A stretch of 64,000 nucleotides of DNA from NCBI RefSeq assembly GCF_016743795.2, contig NZ_CP060138.2, forward strand, positions 62,001 through 126,000. The letters are read 5' to 3'. Of the stretch, positions 47,577 through 57,409 are shown one piece after another; position 1 is the first letter of the stretch, and each line of letters opens with the position of its first letter. The notes beneath the pieces are model-generated. The model was not told the origin of the DNA. It was given only the letters and a program-made list of their open reading frames with translations, and searched no databases. This stretch comes from Rickettsia tillamookensis. Its GTDB lineage: Bacteria > Pseudomonadota > Alphaproteobacteria > Rickettsiales > Rickettsiaceae. The translations under genes and the position numbers were made by a program.

Positions 47577-48398
47577 ATGCCTTTATCTACTTCTTTACTT
47601 GGTAAAAAAAGTACTTATAAAGATAGTTATGATGCGACTTTATTATTTAAAATTCCACGTATAAATAATCGAAATGAACTTAGAATAAATAGTAATAATC
47701 TTCCGTTTTACGGTGTAGATATTTGGAATACATATGAGCTATCTTGTCTTAATAAGAACGGTAAGCCATGGGTTGGAGTAGGCACTTTTTATATACCGAC
47801 GGATTCTGAAAATATAGTAGAATCAAAATCATTTAAATTATATCTAAATTCTTTTAATAACTTTGTTGTTGAATCAATAGAGGAACTAGAAAGAATCATC
47901 TTGCAGGATCTAAGTAATGTTACACACGCTAAAATAACAGGACGTATATTTCCTATAAATACAAAAATAGAATTTGGTATTCCAAGCGGTAAAAATATCG
48001 ATGATTTAGATATAGTATGCAATAATTACGGTCCGCCCGATAATAGCTTAATTGAGTATGAAGATGTTTTAGTAGAAGAAGAGATTAATTCTAATTTACT
48101 AAAATCAAATTGCTTAGTAACCGGTCAACCGGATTGGGGTACAATCGTTATAAAATATAAAGGAAAAAAGTTAAAACATGATTCTTTCCTGAAATATCTA
48201 ATATCTTTTAGAAATTGTAATGAGTTTGCAGAACAGTGTGCTGAGCGTATTTTTACAGACATTAAAAACGCTATAAATCCTGATTTTCTTTCTATTTATA
48301 TAGTATATACTAGGCGTGGAGGAATTGATATTTGTCCCTATCGTTCTACCGACAAAAGTTATACTTTACCTAGCGATAAACGATTTATTAGGCAATAA
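47577..48398 (+). CDS. queF: NADPH-dependent 7-cyano-7-deazaguanine reductase (preQ0 reductase)
   Basis: QueF reduces preQ0 to preQ1 for queuosine synthesis. The 273-residue bimodular form (YqfF/E. coli type) carries the substrate motif [12 protein letters not shown] (82-93) in the N-terminal module and the catalytic C179 and D186 in [14 protein letters not shown] in the C-terminal module. It is cotranscribed with ctrA. A preQ0 transporter gene (yhhQ) lies at 55504-56142 but is interrupted. Confidence 0.95.
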   Translation: MPLSTSLLGKKSTYKDSYDATLLFKIPRINNRNELRINSNNLPFYGVDIWNTYELSCLNKNGKPWVGVGTFYIPTDSENIVESKSFKLYLNSFNNFVVESIEELERIILQDLSNVTHAKITGRIFPINTKIEFGIPSGKNIDDLDIVCNNYGPPDNSLIEYEDVLVEEEINSNLLKSNCLVTGQPDWGTIVIKYKGKKLKHDSFLKYLISFRNCNEFAEQCAERIFTDIKNAINPDFLSIYIVYTRRGGIDICPYRSTDKSYTLPSDKRFIRQ

Positions 48399-48434
48399 TC
48401 ACTTTTCTAATCCATAGAAAAATCCATTCGATGT

Positions 48435-48610
48435 CATACCGTGGCTTGACCACGGTATCCAGTTAAAATTATTAGTATTTTTTATTGTTTTTATGGACCT
48501 AGTTAGCAAACCACGGGGTGACACAGTGGATTTTACCGGTCTACGCAACAATGCCTCCGCACAATGACGATTTGCTATCCACGCAATAGGCGGGATCAAA
48601 ATCAAAGAAT
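48435..48610 (+). repeat. Degenerate Rickettsia palindromic element(s)
   Basis: CATACCGTGGCTTGACCACGG (48433-48453) is itself a hairpin; CCACGGGGTGACA and ACGCAACAATGCC follow, as in the nested elements elsewhere. The 257-bp gap between queF and trcR contains no gene. Confidence 0.65.
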
Positions 48611-48655
48611 AATTCACGTAAGCAAGCTTTTCGCAGGATAGAAGTTAGTATAATT

Positions 48656-49216
48656 TTATGATTCTTTTGTAGGATTTTGTGTAGGCTTTAGGCTTTCTAC
48701 TATTTTATTCAGGTCTATTTGACTACAGATCCCCAGTAATACGGGATCACGAGGACGAATAGAATTCATATTCCAATGGCTACGAGTTCTAATAGCATCT
48801 ATAGTAGTTTTAGTAGTTCCTATTAATTTAATTATTTGATGGTCTTGGATATTCGAATAATTAGACAATAACCAATATATAGCATCAGGTTTATCTTGAC
48901 GTCTTGCTATAGGAGTGTATTTAGCACGCTGTTTTTTCTGATTTTTCATCAATTCATCAGCAGGGCTATATGAAATTTGTAAATTAGCATTAGGATCTTT
49001 ACTGCAACGCTCAATTTCCTCTAAAGTTAACTGACCGTTTGCAATTGGATTTAAACCTTTTATAGATTGTGCTACTTCACCGTCAGCCATACCTTTTATT
49101 TCAAATTCATGAATACCACAAAAATCGGCAATTTGTTTAAAAGTTAAAGAAGTATTTTCAATTAACCACATAGCCGTGGCTTTTGGCAGAAGCGGTAATG
49201 TTTTTTGCGAATTCAT
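48656..49216 (-). CDS. trcR: DUF1013 family transcriptional cell-cycle regulator (TrcR-like)
   Basis: The 186-residue protein matches the alphaproteobacteria-specific DUF1013 family. It begins PLLPKATAMWLIENTSLTFKQIADFCGIHEFEIKGMADGEVAQ, has a helix-turn-helix-like region, and its second half contains RQDKPDAIYWLLSNY ... IIKLIGTTKTTIDAIRTRSHWN. Members named TrcR bind DNA and RNA polymerase and are essential in some species. It is monocistronic on the minus strand. Two cell-cycle regulators (CtrA and TrcR) are thus within 2.4 kb. Confidence 0.85.
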   Translation of the reverse strand: MNSQKTLPLLPKATAMWLIENTSLTFKQIADFCGIHEFEIKGMADGEVAQSIKGLNPIANGQLTLEEIERCSKDPNANLQISYSPADELMKNQKKQRAKYTPIARRQDKPDAIYWLLSNYSNIQDHQIIKLIGTTKTTIDAIRTRSHWNMNSIRPRDPVLLGICSQIDLNKIVESLKPTQNPTKES

Positions 49217-49275
49217 GATAATTGTTTTTTGGCTTAATTTAAGAAGTTATAACAAATAGAGTTATTTAAGTCAAT

Positions 49276-49423
49276 AGACCTCTTGCATAGCGAAGCTAAT
49301 AAAGAGGAATTTGAAAGAGACACGGAAATGCTTGCCACCGCAGCGTACATGCAAGTAACGTGAGGATGCGGGTACCGGATTGACGTATAAATTACCTTTA
49401 GAAGCAAGTTATGCAAGAGGTCT
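49276..49423 (+). repeat. RPE1, intergenic copy adjoining pntB
   Basis: Arms AGACCTCTTGCAT (49276-49288) and ATGCAAGAGGTCT (49411-49423) are perfectly complementary. The interior is the RPE1 sequence also found in tilS; here it contains stops. The right end coincides with the pntB stop codon (49422-49424). Confidence 0.92.
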
Positions 49424-50819
49424 AATCTTCATTTAAAAACTTAACTATTTCCTCAACTACTTTCTTAGCATCACCGAATAACATAAAAGTATTATCGTGA
49501 TAAAATAGCTCATTTTCTATACCTGCATATCCTGATGCCATAGAGCGTTTAATAAACAAAATCGTACGTGCTTTTTCGACATCGAGTACCGGCATACCGT
49601 AAATTGGACTGTTCGGATCATTTTTGGCAGCAGGGTTAGTTACGTCATTTGCCCCAATCACAAGCACTACGTCAGTGGTAGCGAAATCTCTATTAATTTC
49701 TTCAAGCTCAAGTACTTTCTCATAATCTATATTAGCTTCTGCAAGTAAAACATTCATATGCCCCGGCATTCTACCTGCTACCGGATGTACAGCAAAACGT
49801 ACATTAATATCTGAACGTTCTAATATATCAACCATCTCTTTTATGATATGCTGAGACTGGGCTACTGCCATACCGTAACCGGGAACAATTATCACCGATG
49901 ATGCATTAAGTAGTAAATGTGCCGCATCTTCAGGGCAGCTTGTTTTTGCTACTTTATCGTCATCTATATCCTTATTAATTCCGGTAGGGGTAGGTAAAAA
50001 TGCTCCAAAAATAACCTTGATTAATGAACGATTCATCGCTTTGCACATTATATAGCTAAGTATAGCTCCGCTACTACCAACTAATGCTCCGGTAATAATG
50101 AGTAGACTATTGCTAAGCGTAAAGCCTATACCTGCTGCTGCAAAACCTGAATAAGAATTTAGCATTGATACTATAACAGGCATATCTGCACCACCCACCG
50201 GTATTATTAGTAATACTCCAATGAACAGCGATAAAAAGACTATTAGATTAAATAAAAATATATTTTCTGAACGAATAAAAGATATTACTAGAATAACCAA
50301 TATTATTGCCGTTAATAAGCATATATATTGCTGACCGTAGAATTTTAGCGGGCTACTTTTCATTAAGCCTTGTAGTTTTAGAAAAGCTATAACCGAACCG
50401 CTAAAAGTTAAAGCACCGATAGAGACGCCTACTGATATTTCTATTAATGAATTAATCGGTAAACTTCCTGCTATTCCTATAGAAAAATTTTCAGGAGCAA
50501 GTATCGTAGCGTAAGCTACAAATACCGCAGCAAGACCAACAAAAGAGTGAAATCCAGCAACTAATTGAGGCATTGCCGTCATGGAGATTTTAAGTGCAAT
50601 AATCCCTCCGATTATACCGCCTAATAATATGGTTGCTATAATGGGTAATTTATGAGTAAAATCCGGGAGGAAAAAAGTAACGCCGACTGCTATCGCCATT
50701 CCCAAGATACCTATGGTACTACCTAAACGTGCTTGTTTCTGTGAGGATAAAAACTTTAGCGACAGAATAAAACAAACAGCCGCAACTAAGTATAATAACT
50801 GGATAATTTGTAGGGACAT
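49422..50819 (-). CDS. pntB: NAD(P) transhydrogenase subunit beta
   Basis: PntB is the membrane subunit with the NADP(H)-binding domain of the proton-translocating transhydrogenase. The 465-residue protein has about nine membrane helices followed by domain III with VIIVPGYGMAVAQSQHIIKEM, VRFAVHPVAGRMPGHMNVLLAEA, and DVVLVIGANDVTNPAAK. The length is standard. The pntA genes are not adjacent here. The stop codon overlaps the end of an RPE1. Confidence 0.96.
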   Translation of the reverse strand: MSLQIIQLLYLVAAVCFILSLKFLSSQKQARLGSTIGILGMAIAVGVTFFLPDFTHKLPIIATILLGGIIGGIIALKISMTAMPQLVAGFHSFVGLAAVFVAYATILAPENFSIGIAGSLPINSLIEISVGVSIGALTFSGSVIAFLKLQGLMKSSPLKFYGQQYICLLTAIILVILVISFIRSENIFLFNLIVFLSLFIGVLLIIPVGGADMPVIVSMLNSYSGFAAAGIGFTLSNSLLIITGALVGSSGAILSYIMCKAMNRSLIKVIFGAFLPTPTGINKDIDDDKVAKTSCPEDAAHLLLNASSVIIVPGYGMAVAQSQHIIKEMVDILERSDINVRFAVHPVAGRMPGHMNVLLAEANIDYEKVLELEEINRDFATTDVVLVIGANDVTNPAAKNDPNSPIYGMPVLDVEKARTILFIKRSMASGYAGIENELFYHDNTFMLFGDAKKVVEEIVKFLNED

Positions 50820-50883
50820 AGGGGAATTACTTTTTTAATGTCATTTCCGTGAGGTATTATTACATTAATAGGTTTTTTTCATT

Positions 50884-50961
50884 GTCACCCCGTGGCTTGA
50901 CCACGGAGTCCAGAAAAAAATAAAAAAAGACTGGATACCGTGGTCAAGCCACGGTATGACA
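50884..50961 (+). repeat. Rickettsia palindromic element (CCCCGTGGCTTGACCACGG family)
   Basis: GTCACCCCGTGGCTTGACCA near 50884 pairs with TGGTCAAGCCACGGTATGAC ending at 50961 around an A-rich loop. Relatives are inside the elements at 16950-17111, 35733-35893 and 48433. Confidence 0.85.
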
Positions 50962-50967
50962 CCAATA

Positions 50968-51702
50968 CTAAAAAGTAAATCCTATACCTACAGAAACTAT
51001 TAAAGGATTAAGTTTAACTTTAGAGGTCACGGTTTTATTACCTACTAAATTCGGTTTATACTCAAGTTTAGGATTTAAGAAAAATTGCCTTACGTCAATA
51101 TTGATTAAAGTATCATCTTTAGCATAAAAATCTACACCTATTTGTCCTACGGCACCGTGTCCATTTCTAATTTTAAGACCGGTAGCTTGCGTAAGCATAT
51201 AAGAACCGTGATAACCTATGCCTATATACGGTCTTATCCCACCGTAAGGAGCTATATGAAATTGTCCGGTAACCGTTGCAGGAATCATATAAATAGGTTT
51301 GTTTTTTCCTAGTTTGACATTATCAACGCCATAATTATGAGCAACGGCTGCAAGGGATGTATATTTAGTGCGTAAAACATTAAAGCCAAGCGATAATTCA
51401 GTAGCTAAATAATTGTTAAAGAATATAGTAGTGGATGCATCACCCCCATAACCGTTTTTTGCAACTTCTCCTACTGGAACAGGTTGAGGAGAGGTAGGAG
51501 TAGGTAATCCTTTTTGCTTAGCACTTGAAAAAACACCTCCTAGACGCATCTTGAAAACTAAACTTCCTTCGTTTTCGTAATATGGTGTACTATCATAGTC
51601 AGGAGCAGAATCTATATCATCATACATGCTTTTAGCAAAACTATTAATACTTATGCTGGATACAAACAAAATTATCCCTAATTTTTTCACTATTCTTAAC
51701 AT
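50968..51702 (-). CDS. Outer membrane beta-barrel protein, OmpW-like
   Basis: The 244-residue protein has a signal peptide ([18 protein letters not shown]) and a small barrel of about eight strands. The features point to the OmpW family: RLGGVFSS early, [42 protein letters not shown], and the end [13 protein letters not shown] with a terminal phenylalanine. A proline-rich loop ([15 protein letters not shown]) is exposed. The role is unknown; similar rickettsial proteins are surface-exposed. It is monocistronic. Confidence 0.8.
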   Translation of the reverse strand: MLRIVKKLGIILFVSSISINSFAKSMYDDIDSAPDYDSTPYYENEGSLVFKMRLGGVFSSAKQKGLPTPTSPQPVPVGEVAKNGYGGDASTTIFFNNYLATELSLGFNVLRTKYTSLAAVAHNYGVDNVKLGKNKPIYMIPATVTGQFHIAPYGGIRPYIGIGYHGSYMLTQATGLKIRNGHGAVGQIGVDFYAKDDTLINIDVRQFFLNPKLEYKPNLVGNKTVTSKVKLNPLIVSVGIGFTF

Positions 51703-51768
51703 ATAATTATAACCTTTACTTGCTTAAAATTGATTACCGTATTATTATATAAAATTTTTGTTTATATA

Positions 51769-51895
51769 TAACTCAATGAACTTCAAAAATTGGCTACGTC
51801 GTCTTATAAGATCTGCGGTGTTCACGTATTATTAACTGCTGCCGCTCCTCACCTTATAGACTCCTTGCTCTTTTTGAAGTTGATCTTCGTATACT
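51769..51895 (+). repeat. Dispersed repeat, TTGGCTACGTCG family, copy 2
   Basis: Bases from CTCAATGAACTTCAAAAATT to TTGAAGTTGATCTTCGTATA repeat the 39371-39498 copy with moderate differences. It fills much of the 279-bp gap between the OmpW-like gene and sam. Confidence 0.85.
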
Positions 51896-51981
51896 AATAC
51901 TATTGTCATAAAAGATAGAATTCTTTTATACTAAAAGTCAAGACATTTAAGTAAAATTATAGAAATTATTGGAGCATATTA

Positions 51982-52866
51982 ATGAATGATGCATTAAAAA
52001 CATATTTAACCGGTATAGGTTGGTTTTTACTTAGTTTAGTAAGTAGTAGTGCCAATGATGTAATGTCTAAATATCTTGGGACTCGTTTACATAGCTTTGA
52101 AGTAGCTTTTTTCCGCTTCTTTTTCAGTAGCATAGTTTTACTACCTTTTGTTTTTTATTATGGTAAAAATACCTTAAAAACAAGTCGTCCTTTTGTACAT
52201 ATATTAAGAGGATTATTATTGTTTTTCGGTATGACTTCCTGGACTTACGGTCTTACCATAGCTCCCGTTACTACCGCAACCGTTGTAAGTTTTTCTATCC
52301 CTTTGTTTACTTTAATACTTGCCGTATTTTTTCTTAACGAAAATATTATTTGGCAAAGATGGGTAGTTACCGTAGTAGGATTTATAGGGCTTGTTGTTAC
52401 GCTTAAACCGCATGCCGAGGATTTTAACCCCGAAATTTTGTATTTTGTATTAGCGGCTATTTCATTTGCTATGCTTGATATTATTAATAAAAAATTCGTA
52501 ATAAAAGAATCGATGATTAGCATGCTATTTTATTCGGCAATAGTAACTGCTATAGTGTCGCTACCTGTAGCCTCGCAATATTGGCTAACTCCTAGTAGTT
52601 TTGAATTAGCTTTATTATTTGTACTCGGTAGTAGCGGAAGCTTAATATTATTCTTCCTGCTTAAAGCTTTTTCCATGGTAGATGCAACCGCTACCGCTCC
52701 TTATAGATATTTAGAGCTGGTGATTTCGGCAATAGCGGCATATTTCATATTTAATGAGTTTCCCGATAAAAGCACACTTCATGGAGCAATAATAATAATT
52801 CCTGCTACCTTATTTATAATATACTCCGAAAAAAAAGCTATGAGTAGAAAACATGAATCGCAGTAA
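51982..52866 (+). CDS. sam: S-adenosylmethionine importer (EamA/DMT family)
   Basis: The 294-residue protein has ten predicted membrane helices in two EamA repeats, with [40 protein letters not shown] and [46 protein letters not shown]. It corresponds by neighbourhood and wording to the rickettsial SAM transporter, which compensates for the loss of SAM synthetase. It overlaps the following proP-like gene by 14 bp. SAM feeds the many methyltransferases in the window. Confidence 0.9.
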   Translation: MNDALKTYLTGIGWFLLSLVSSSANDVMSKYLGTRLHSFEVAFFRFFFSSIVLLPFVFYYGKNTLKTSRPFVHILRGLLLFFGMTSWTYGLTIAPVTTATVVSFSIPLFTLILAVFFLNENIIWQRWVVTVVGFIGLVVTLKPHAEDFNPEILYFVLAAISFAMLDIINKKFVIKESMISMLFYSAIVTAIVSLPVASQYWLTPSSFELALLFVLGSSGSLILFFLLKAFSMVDATATAPYRYLELVISAIAAYFIFNEFPDKSTLHGAIIIIPATLFIIYSEKKAMSRKHESQ

Positions 52867-54109
52867 GCTAGTATTTTCAAGCGGTATCGCTAACACTTTT
52901 GAATGGTATGATTATGTATTATTCGGTTATTTTGCACCCATAATAGGAGCAAAATTTTTTCCGAATGATGATGCTAATACTTCTTTACTGCAAGCTTTTT
53001 TAGTATTTGCTATAGGTTATTTGGCAAGACCACTCGGCGGCATATTTTTTGGTGTTATTGGTGATAGATTTGGACGCAAAGTAGCCTTAACTAGTGCGTT
53101 ATTTTGCATGTCTGCCCCAACCGTATTAATAGGGATATTACCAACTTACCATACTATAGGTATAACTGCGACTATATTAATGATTTGTGTACGAATTCTA
53201 CAAGGATTATCAATGGGAGGAGCTTTGACCGGTTCTATTTCTTTTGTTATTGAACATACTAGCCATAAACACCGAGGCTTTACCGGTAGTATTTCAATGT
53301 CTAGTATATGCTCAGGTTTATTGCTTGGTTCTTTTGTTTCTTATATCGTTAAGAATATCCTAACAGCTTCACAATTTGATAGTTTTGGCTGGAGAATACC
53401 TTTTTTACTTGGTTTTTTTATTCTTTTTGCAGCATTTTATATTAAAAAAAATACACACGAAACACCGAATTTTAAAAATTTAAGAGAGCAGAAAAAGATT
53501 TTACAATCACCGTTAAAAAAAGTTATTACCAATCATTGGTTTGATATATTAATCTCGATTTTTATCAATGCTCCCGGTTCGATAATATTCTATTTAACTA
53601 CAATTTACTTGGTATCGTTTTTAAAAATCAGCCGTAACTTTACTGAAAATGAAGTAAATAGCCTCGCTAGCGTATGTTACGTGATTATGATAGCCATAAC
53701 TTTATTAAGCGGTTATTTATCCGATATTATAGGTCGTAGAAAAATTTTTGTAATTAACCTGATAATAATTATTATAACAACGCCGTTTTTACTTAATAAT
53801 TTTGAGAACGGCGACTTCACAAGTGTCATTATTTCACAATTCATACTCGCTATACTTGCAGCTAGCTATATCGGTCCTGAACCGGCATTACAAGCAGAGT
53901 TTTATCCTACAAATATACGTAACACCGCACTATCTATTTCGTATAACACTGCTACAAGTATTTTCGGAGGTACTACGCCTCTTGTCTTTGAATATTTAGT
54001 ACAGAAAACAGGGCATGTAACCTCGGCAGTTTATTATGTCATATTAAGCTGTCTCCTCGCATTAATAGCCCTATCTTTTTACAAAAATAGAAGTTTAGAT
54101 AAAATATGA
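52853..54109 (+). CDS. proP: Proline/betaine transporter, MFS family
   Basis: The 418-residue major facilitator protein has twelve membrane helices and the MFS signature [15 protein letters not shown]. The ProP-like stretches are [28 protein letters not shown] and [33 protein letters not shown]. The likely substrates are osmolytes such as proline or betaine, but Rickettsia carries many proP paralogues with unproven substrates. It is in the sam-proP-unknown operon. Confidence 0.88.
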   Translation: MNRSKLVFSSGIANTFEWYDYVLFGYFAPIIGAKFFPNDDANTSLLQAFLVFAIGYLARPLGGIFFGVIGDRFGRKVALTSALFCMSAPTVLIGILPTYHTIGITATILMICVRILQGLSMGGALTGSISFVIEHTSHKHRGFTGSISMSSICSGLLLGSFVSYIVKNILTASQFDSFGWRIPFLLGFFILFAAFYIKKNTHETPNFKNLREQKKILQSPLKKVITNHWFDILISIFINAPGSIIFYLTTIYLVSFLKISRNFTENEVNSLASVCYVIMIAITLLSGYLSDIIGRRKIFVINLIIIIITTPFLLNNFENGDFTSVIISQFILAILAASYIGPEPALQAEFYPTNIRNTALSISYNTATSIFGGTTPLVFEYLVQKTGHVTSAVYYVILSCLLALIALSFYKNRSLDKI

Positions 54110-54603
54110 AAAAAATTACAAAACCTGCAAACCTAGTTGAATTTAATGATAAAATTGTAGTCTTGACACCTAAGAGTTCTTACTATGGCAATGCTTACGA
54201 ACACAAAATAACTAAAAAAGGATTAGTTTTTGCTAGTATCTCACAGGATAGCATAAATCACTCCAAAACTGTTGAAAAAATAACTAGTAACGAGGCAATT
54301 TCAAGGATAGATATAGACTTATTCGGTGCGTGCCATAGAGTTACTACGACTGTAACGACTGACCGACTAAGACAAGAAGAAAGCGGCTCTTTAGAAATGA
54401 GACCTGCTTCTGCAAAAGAGATAGCCCAATTACAAAAATTAGTACAAGATAATAAAATGATATTAGCATGCCAAACCAAAGAAAAAACACTAAAGATTTT
54501 AAGTGATTATTTACATAAAGAATTTGGGATGCATGCTAATGAAGCTACAGTAGCATCTTCTGATGAGGTACATATAAGTGGAGAGAATGAAAAGCTAGAA
54601 TAA
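54106..54603 (+). CDS. Hypothetical protein following proP
   Basis: I do not recognise this 165-residue soluble protein. It starts with an ATGA overlap at the proP stop, so it is translationally coupled. It has KIVVLTPKSSYYGNAYEH, an RIDIDLFGACHRVTTTVTTDRLR strand-rich segment and a helical C-terminal part (AKEIAQLQKLVQDNKM) with an acidic tail. It has no signal peptide or membrane segment. Its coupling to transporters suggests a linked but unknown role. Confidence 0.7.
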   Translation: MKKITKPANLVEFNDKIVVLTPKSSYYGNAYEHKITKKGLVFASISQDSINHSKTVEKITSNEAISRIDIDLFGACHRVTTTVTTDRLRQEESGSLEMRPASAKEIAQLQKLVQDNKMILACQTKEKTLKILSDYLHKEFGMHANEATVASSDEVHISGENEKLE

Positions 54604-54691
54604 GAGCTTTTTAGTAATATAGTAAACGAATTTCTAAAATTCTTCTTGATTTAATAGCAAATATGTGGCAAAAAGAGTTTGAAATAATCTT

Positions 54692-54766
54692 GCTACTATA
54701 GCTTAGGGGTAGAGCACTTCATTGGTAATGAAGAGGTCGGGGGTTCAATTCCCCCTAGTAGCACCA
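54692..54766 (+). tRNA. tRNA-Thr (anticodon GGT)
   Basis: The acceptor stem GCTACTA pairs with TAGTAGC (54756-54762). The D arm is GCTT-AGGGGTAG-AGC, the anticodon stem CTTCA/TGAAG encloses TTGGTAA with anticodon GGT, the variable loop is AGGTC, and the T arm is GGGGG-TTCAATT-CCCCC. ACCA at 54763-54766 includes an encoded CCA end. It reads ACC/ACU threonine codons. Confidence 0.97.
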
Positions 54767-54945
54767 CTATACATCCTAAGTTTTGTGAATTTTTAACCTT
54801 TCTTGAAAAATTCATACGCTGATTTTAGTCTAGTTTCTGTCAGATACTATTATAGTATTACGTTTATTTTATAAAGCTAAGTTGCAAATAATATAAAACT
54901 AATGTATGATTTACATTTAAAATACGGTAATGATTATTTTATTAT

Positions 54946-55248
54946 ATGATAGATATCCTTCTTTTTGTACATATTACTATTGCAATATTGCTAATTATAG
55001 TTATTCTGATGCAGCGTAGCGGCTCGGATGGAATTAGTAGTATAAGCGGCGGTAATAATATGGGAGTAGTCAGTGCTAAAACAGTCGGTAATTTTCTTAC
55101 TAAAAGTACTATAATACTTACAACATTATTTTTAATAAACGCAATAGTACTTGCTAACCTTTCCTCAAAAAAGAAATCAGATTTAGTTTCTAAAATTAAT
55201 GAAATTGAAGAAAATCAAGCAGAAAATAGTTTACCTATAGCTAAATAG
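54946..55248 (+). CDS. secG: Preprotein translocase subunit SecG
   Basis: SecG assists the SecYE channel. The 100-residue protein has two membrane helices ([18 protein letters not shown] and [18 protein letters not shown]) separated by the conserved [18 protein letters not shown] stretch. The tail is charged. It is a single gene between tRNA-Thr and a palindromic repeat. Confidence 0.95.
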
Positions 55249-55300
55249 TTACAGCTTTATCTAGTAATATCTCTCATACTTGTCATTGTCTACCTTTGTT

Positions 55301-55471
55301 GGCATTGTTATATGGATACCCGGACAGTCATTGCTAGGAGCAAAGCGATGTGGCAATCCAAAAAAATAATTAAAAAAATTCTGATTTACAGAATTTTTTT
55401 TCTTCCTTGCTTCGTTGAAACTTACAATTTCTTCTCGCAATGACGAAAAAATCGGACCATGCAACAAAGCC
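55301..55471 (+). repeat. Rickettsia palindromic element upstream of yhhQ
   Basis: GGCATTGTTATATGGATACC at 55301 pairs imperfectly with GGACCATGCAACAAAGCC ending at 55471; inside are GTCATTGC and CGCAATGACG arms. The bases flanking it (ACCTTTGTT, GTGTGACAA) show no direct repeat. An ATG at 55459 lies within it and is not the likely yhhQ start. Confidence 0.8.
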
Positions 55472-55503
55472 GTGTGACAATAATTCACAAAATAATTTTA
55501 GAA

Positions 55504-56142
55504 ATGTCTATAGAATTTAATATAAAAGAAAAAATTTATATCATTTTATGTACGTTTTTTACAGTCCTTATTATAGTAGGAAACTTAATATATCAAAAAT
55601 TTGTTTACCTTAATATTTTTAATTTTTATATTCTTGAATTATCCATAGGAGCAATTTTTTACCCGTTAACTTTTTTATTAACGGATTTAATAGCTGAGTT
55701 TTACGGTAAAGAAAGAGCCAATTTTTGTGTAAAACTTGCTATTATTTTTAATATAATAGTAGTTTTAATAATAAGTCTCATGGATAAATTGGAAGCTACT
55801 AATTGGTCTAATGTTGACAACATAACTTTTCATAAAGTCTTTGGTTCATACCATATATCTTTTTAGCATCAACTTGTTGATATTAATATCTATTTATGGA
55901 TACGTAAAATTACTAAAGGTAAATATTTATGGATAAGAAATAATTTTAGTACGGCAATTTCTTTATTTATTGATACTTTTATTGTAATTGGGATTATGAG
56001 CTTATTTAATATTTTTCCTTTTGACCAATTAGGTCAGCTTGTACTTAATAGCTATTCATTTAAACTATTTTTTACCGTATTTAGTACGCCGATATTCTAT
56101 TTGGCAGTTTGGTTAATTAGAGGCATTGCTAACCAAAGATAG
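55504..56142 (+). pseudogene. yhhQ: Queuosine precursor transporter YhhQ, interrupted by an in-frame stop
   Basis: The frame from ATG 55504 matches the DUF165/YhhQ family: LNIFNFYILELSIGAIFYPLTFLLTDLIAEFYGKERA. A TAG stop is at 55864-55866, after YHISF. The same frame then continues without further stops: HQLVDINIYLWIRK, YLWIRNNFSTAISLFIDTFIV, and ends at 56140-56142. The two parts total 212 codons, about the length of E. coli YhhQ (221), so nothing large is missing. YhhQ imports preQ0 or preQ1 precursors; its loss matters given the intact queF. Confidence 0.85.
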
Positions 56143-56159
56143 ATTAGTTAATAAATCAA

Positions 56160-56280
56160 CGTCATTGCTAGGAAAAACTGTAAGTTTTAACGAAGCAATC
56201 CAGTATAAAAATTCTGATTTACAGAATTTTTATAATTATTTTTACTGGATTGCCACGTCGCTTCGCTCCTCGCAATGACG
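56160..56280 (+). repeat. Rickettsia palindromic element downstream of yhhQ
   Basis: CGTCATTGCTAGG at 56160 and CCTCGCAATGACG ending at 56280 form the arms; inner arms CAATCCAGTA and TACTGGATTG surround AAAATTCTG/CAGAATTTT. Confidence 0.85.
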
Positions 56281-56333
56281 ATATCCGCTTTTAGTTAGCA
56301 ATGCCTAATTAAGAAAAGCTTATCCGTTCTATT

Positions 56334-57409
56334 TTATAAATTGACTTTTAGTTTAATAAGTCCTTGATGGCTTTGATATTTTCTATGAGTATAATAATTA
56401 TACTCAAGCAGAACATTTATATTTTTTCTGCTCATAAGTATATTACTACCGATATTATATCCAAGCTTAGGTTGTTTTGGTATAATAATTGTTTCTTGTA
56501 ATGTTTGCCCTTTAAAAGTCACTTTTGCATTAACTTTTGTATTTTTATTATTGAAATGACGCTCAATATTACCGTACAAGCTTGGTGTTAATACTATATT
56601 ATTTACGGTCGCTATAGGCTTAAACACTATTTTACCGCCAATACTACTTTCAAATGCTTGATTTGATTTCTTTTGAATCATTAAGTTTTCTATATCTACA
56701 TTATATTCTTTATAGTTGCCAGCTCTTGAATAATCATATTTAAAACCGATATTAGGAATAAAATGTAAATCGTATTTTGTATGATATTTATAATTTAATA
56801 AGGTTTGAAAACTTAAATTATTGTTTTGATATTTTCCAATTATATTATTAATACTTTTAGATTTGTTCTTAATATAATTATAACCGTAAGATGTTATAGC
56901 TTGTAACGAGAAGCCTTTAATTAGTTCTTTTAGACCGTAAATGCTTAAAAGATGACCGTTAACAGCTGTTTTTCCTAGTTTTTTATTATATTTAATTTGG
57001 GATTCTAAACGGCTATAAGCTATTCCTATAACATCATGACTATTGATGAATTCAGCATCAGCCCCGATAGTTACACCGGTTGTGCGACCTTGATATTTTG
57101 GAATATTCTTCCAAGTTCCTTGTTTGTTGATGCCGTATAAGCCGCTAATCCATACCCCTCTGTTTATACTAGCTTCTTCATCACCTGCACCTATTGCAGC
57201 AACCTTTAATCTATCACTTAAAATATTATAGTGAACAGGTTTGTGAAGAGTTGAAGTAGCCTTAACTAATATTGCTACTTTCCTACTGGTGTCATCAGAT
57301 ACCTGTTGTCTCTGTGTCGCTTCATCTTGCTCTGCGATTGCTTCAGTTTTGAATGACATATCGATAGCTTCGTCTTCGCTTTCTAAAACTATATCTTTTT
57401 TTGATTCTT
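56334..57409 (-). repeat. Near-identical 1076-bp autotransporter 3' end, copy 1 (with 61853-62928)
   Basis: The offset of 5519 bp is constant over the whole length, so there are no indels. By eye I find about eight base differences: several in the last 40 bp, one near 56879 and a cluster at 57310-57380. The identity stops sharply where the passengers begin. Confidence 0.9.

Noticed and set aside
55301..55471. A 9-bp target duplication around the repeat upstream of yhhQ
   Set aside because: The flanks ACCTTTGTT and GTGTGACAA do not match, so this copy gives no support.
55459..55503. ATG 55459 as the yhhQ start
   Set aside because: It lies inside the palindromic repeat; the family alignment begins near the in-frame ATG at 55504.
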